From: DATGUP01 sp035301265
Lineage (GTDB): Bacteria > Bacillota > Bacilli > Bacillales > Amphibacillaceae
NCBI GenBank assembly: GCA_035301265.1
Contig: DATGUP010000001.1
Location: 14,230-78,229, forward strand
Reading direction: 5' to 3'
Length of the DNA stretch: 64,000 bases
Shown here: positions 61,323 through 64,000 of the stretch, piece by piece
Position numbering within the stretch: the first letter of the stretch is position 1
Layout: each line of letters begins with the position of its first letter
Position numbers and translations under genes: made by a program
Notes under the pieces: model-generated
Database searches by the model: none
Told to the model about the DNA's origin: nothing
Seen by the model: the letters and a program-made list of their open reading frames with translations, nothing else

Positions 61323-61634
61323 CTAACGCCAAAAAGTTGAACAATCCGCCTTATCCTCTATATTAAACACTATTATTTTCTCAAGTAATGTGAAATTAAC
61401 TGAGTCACTCCACGGAATCCTTATGAGTTGTTTTGTATGTTCATATCCAGCTTGTAAAATTTCATCGGAAAAGTGGTCAATTCCTGCTTTTTCAGGAGCA
61501 ACAGCTACATGATGTTTAGCAATGCTAAATGCAATAATAAAAGTATCGTGATCAGTAAACATCGGTTGATTCCATTTAATTTCTGGTACAAGACTTGGAA
61601 ATTGTCTTTTCACCCAAGTTAAAATAGCCTTCGT
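61323..61634 (-). pseudogene. YdhG/YdeI-family (DUF1801) gene lacking its N-terminus
   Basis: Codons from AILTWVKRQFPSLVPEIKWN through NQPMFTDHDTFIIAFSIAKH to DKADCSTFWR match the YdhG/YdeI family closely, ending at the usual place. About 25 N-terminal residues are missing: homology stops at 61634. That is one end of the small inversion proposed for 61635-61966. A start at the GTG of 61613 would make a 96-residue fragment. Confidence 0.7.
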
Positions 61635-61850
61635 AAATCTCGCCTAATTGTTTTAACAGCGACTCGTTATACGTTCGGTCATATAATCGAGGAACAAAAT
61701 TCTGCAATCGATGATTTTGATAACGAACAGTTTATAAAAGAACATCCTATCATGATAAAAGCTATCGAAGAATATTTTGACAAAGGGCGAACAGTTGATG
61801 ATCTCTTTAATGATGGATTGGTTGAAGGTAGTAATTTTTTAAAAAAGTAA
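61632..61850 (+). pseudogene. C-terminal part of a TetR-family regulator, inverted
   Basis: The plus strand reads RKSRLIVLTATRYTFGHIIE, then EQNSAIDDFDNEQFIKEHPI, MIKAIEEYFDKGRTVDDLFN and DGLVEGSNFLKK with a stop. This is the C-terminal ligand domain of a tetracycline-repressor-type TetR protein. It has no start codon. The matching N-terminal half lies on the opposite strand at 61972-62322. Confidence 0.7.
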
Positions 61851-61971
61851 TATTCTCCTTTAAAAATATTTTGGCGATACTTACAAAGGAAGACATAGCT
61901 ATTCTCCATTTTACATTGGTTTTTCGTCATGATATCTTACAATAATTAAGATATTTTGCATTTTGAACGAA

Positions 61972-62322
61972 CAGAGGAATCCCAGCATTGTAAAGTGTTT
62001 TTATTGTCTCTTCTGTTATTTTAGCCATTGTTAATGATAAATGGGCCCCATCAACAACTCTACCGCCGTCTTTATACGAGAGTAATACTTTACGTAATCT
62101 GTTAAAAGTATCGACCAGCCAATCTTGACATGGTTCATTGTTCCTTGAGGACTTAATTTCTGAAAATTCCATTCTTAGTATAGCTTCAGCCATTTCATTG
62201 GCCAAAGCCCCTTTATTTTTAAAGTGCCAGTATAAAGCTGGAGCATATACGTTTAATCTTTTGACAAGTTTTCTTAGGGTTACACCTTCAATACCCTTGA
62301 GAGAGGTTAGCAAAGTTCGCAT
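61972..62322 (-). pseudogene. N-terminal part of a TetR-family regulator
   Basis: MRTLLTSLKGIEGVTLRKLV, KRLNVYAPALYWHFKNKGAL and NEMAEAIL form the TetR helix-turn-helix. Homology continues to about LYNAGIPLF, then the frame runs into unrelated sequence and ends at 61927. The missing half is found inverted at 61632-61850. Confidence 0.75.
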
Positions 62323-62378
62323 AATACATACTCCCTATTCTATTAAGACTATCGAGTATTCTCATGCATTGCCCAATT

Positions 62379-62774
62379 TTAAAAAAGATTCAATTGCCAG
62401 GAAACTCCAAATCGGTCATTTATCCAACCAAACCTTTTACTAAATCCATAATCTCCTATAGGCATAAGTATTTGCCCGTCTTCGCTTAATTCCTTATATA
62501 ATCTTTCAATTTCTTTTTCAGTATCACAAATAATATAAATTGAGAATGCAGGCGTAAAAGTAAACTCATGTTTTACATTACTATCAATGCACATAAATTC
62601 CTGTCCTTTTAAAGTGAAAGTAGCCTGCATAACTGTTCCTTCATCCCCCGCTTCATCAGCACCGTATCTAACAATGCTTGTGATTTTGGAGTCTTCAATT
62701 AGGGATGTATAATAATCCATTGCTTCCTCTGCCTTACCATCTTGAAACATTAAAAATGGTATTACTTTTTTCAT
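62379..62774 (-). CDS. PhnB-like VOC-family protein
   Basis: 131 residues with the glyoxalase/bleomycin-resistance-like fold of the PhnB (3-demethylubiquinone methyltransferase-like) group: KVIPFLMFQDGKAEEAMDYY, MQATFTLKGQEFMCIDS, FSIYIICDTEKEIERLYKEL and RFGWINDRFGVSWQL. The substrate is unknown. It appears intact in an otherwise decayed area. Confidence 0.82.
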   Translation of the reverse strand: MKKVIPFLMFQDGKAEEAMDYYTSLIEDSKITSIVRYGADEAGDEGTVMQATFTLKGQEFMCIDSNVKHEFTFTPAFSIYIICDTEKEIERLYKELSEDGQILMPIGDYGFSKRFGWINDRFGVSWQLNLF

Positions 62775-63282
62775 AACAAATCAGCTTCTTTCCAAGTTAT
62801 TTTATTGAATATGGATGATGGTGATGTTGGCTTTCGAATTGATAACCTTTTTCAAGTATATTTATATATCTAATTTTCAGAAAAAAATGAGTGTGATCAT
62901 AAGGGTATATGTTTCCATTATTGTAAATAGAAATTTGATGAGGAAAAAGTCTTCAAAAATGTGTTAAAATTTTATTGACCAAAATAAAACTAAAACACAA
63001 AAAGAAGAGCCTTTTCATGAAAAATTATAACATACTTAGCCAGAATATTTATACTACAAAACAATCGATTCCCAACTATTCTTCAAAATTAAATGAAAAA
63101 ATGGAAAGACCGATATGCTGTTTGACCTTGCAAAAGAAAAATCAATCTTATGTTACACGGGATCTAGGTCCCATGAGCCATTTCGTTCTCCTCCTGCTTC
63201 CTCAAGCATAAATACTTTAAAATAAGTCAGCCAGCCGGTATAATGACTGACTAACCATATAATATAATCGGGCTATTTTGCT
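62775..63282. other. AT-rich stretch with no gene seen
   Basis: The plus strand has an open frame from about 62975 to 63211 but without a proper start, site or known sequence, and its composition follows the low-GC background. I see nothing else here. Confidence 0.4.
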
Positions 63283-63687
63283 TTATAAGGTAAATTCATT
63301 TAATTTGATTGTTGCAATATGGGTATCATCTGCTCTAACTTCAATGTGTCCATTCCAATTTTCTTCTATCTTTATGCTTTGCCCATCAATGTCACCTTCA
63401 ACACAGAAGTATAACAGATTTTTGATTGGTTTATCTCTGAGATTATATTGTCTATCTTCCATATGAATCATATATGTCGGAACAAGGAGATCCTTTATAC
63501 GACGTTTTTGAATACCCATTTGAATTGACCTATCATCATTGATTGAAAAAGAAAACGCATGTCCTTTTTCACATTTAACCATATCCGCCTTTTTGATATA
63601 TCCAACACATTCTTTCATATCGTTCTCTACTACAAGGGTCTTCTTTTTATTCATAAATAGAACATCTTTAAAATAATATTTTCTCAT
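63283..63687 (-). CDS. small cytosolic protein, possibly tubby C-terminal-like
   Basis: 134 residues, beta-rich and hydrophilic. The pattern of short strands (KKKTLVVENDMKECVGYIKK, PTYMIHMEDRQYNLRDKPIK, DIDGQSIKIEENWNGHIEVR) resembles the tubby C-terminal-like/LURP-one-related proteins of Bacillus (YxjI type), usually about 160-200 residues. Assignment is weak. AAAAGAGG precedes the ATG. The remaining 63688-64000 shows no gene. Confidence 0.5.
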   Translation of the reverse strand: MRKYYFKDVLFMNKKKTLVVENDMKECVGYIKKADMVKCEKGHAFSFSINDDRSIQMGIQKRRIKDLLVPTYMIHMEDRQYNLRDKPIKNLLYFCVEGDIDGQSIKIEENWNGHIEVRADDTHIATIKLNEFTL

Positions 63688-64000
63688 ATCATCTTGCCTC
63701 TTTTACAGAAAAAGTTGTTTAAATCTCCTATTCATCATGTGTTTTAGCAAATATTTTTAATGGATTAATATATCTTGATGAAGTCGTAAACATTGAATAC
63801 TAACCATATAAACAATTTTCTAAACTTAACTACCAGTTGAGCATATTACTCTTCAATTTATAGTACAAAATTAAGATATGTATCCTTGGAATTCGGTTAG
63901 CATCACGTCTCAACAAAATGTTCCCCTAATTAATCAAACTTCACAGCCATCCTATTATCCTTAACCCTTAATCCTTATCCCTTATATGTACTTTTAAAAT

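Noticed and set aside
62975..63211. 78-codon plus-strand frame
   Set aside because: Starts without a usual start codon or site, composition like background, nothing recognised.

Overview
The window looks like a chromosomal piece from a low-GC, endospore-forming Bacillaceae (Firmicutes). The signs are a CtsR-controlled clpE, pdaA, the yfkD-yfkH-yfkI-yfkJ neighbourhood, a ykwD-like gene, mreBH, a DUF3231 spore-type protein, ctaB, strong GGAGG ribosome sites and a gram-positive TPP riboswitch. The genus cannot be fixed from sequence alone. I saw no rRNA, tRNA, CRISPR array, complete insertion sequence or phage.

Layout. 1-1.86 kb: the 5' part of clpE (minus strand) with two CtsR operators. 2.1-14.1 kb: a minus-strand Tad/Flp pilus locus (cpaB, tadZ, cpaF/tadA, tadB, tadC, flp, tadE, tadG) with unusual passengers: a VWA lipoprotein, a 552-residue exported repeat protein and four small membrane proteins. 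14.3-19.4 kb: an acyl-CoA synthetase, a 5'-truncated PAS-GGDEF gene, pdaA and a yuiF-like transporter. 19.4-21 kb: a stretch of gene remnants. 21-28 kb: conserved Bacillaceae housekeeping genes ending in mreBH. 28.2-40.3 kb: a catabolic island in two operons. 40.6-50.8 kb: thiamine genes under a TPP riboswitch, TerC, a C45 hydrolase, a CcdA/thioredoxin-like redox block, a P1 peptidase and a DUF3231 protein. 50.9-59.6 kb: ctaB, a class D sortase, a MarR pair, L-serine dehydratase with a putative transporter and regulator, and a Dus enzyme. 59.7-64 kb: a gene graveyard with chimeric, frameshifted and inverted remnants.

The most interesting unit is the catabolic island. On the minus strand lie an aminotransferase, a TPP-dependent decarboxylase-like enzyme, an aldehyde dehydrogenase with antiquitin-like features, a lysine 6-dehydrogenase, an IclR regulator and a DUF3870 protein. 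On the plus strand lie a CaiB-type CoA-transferase, a glutaryl-CoA-dehydrogenase-like enzyme and a succinate/glutarate semialdehyde dehydrogenase. Placed in order they make a full chemical route from L-lysine through allysine, 2-aminoadipate, 2-oxoadipate, glutarate semialdehyde, glutarate and glutaryl-CoA to crotonyl-CoA. The step by which 2-oxoadipate would be decarboxylated by a stand-alone TPP enzyme is the least familiar part and is an inference. A 15-bp palindrome just downstream of a strong promoter controls the first operon and is a candidate IclR operator.

The second point of interest is the Tad locus, whose 552-residue exported protein carries period-6 and period-11 repeats followed by a glycine-zipper-like C-terminal domain.
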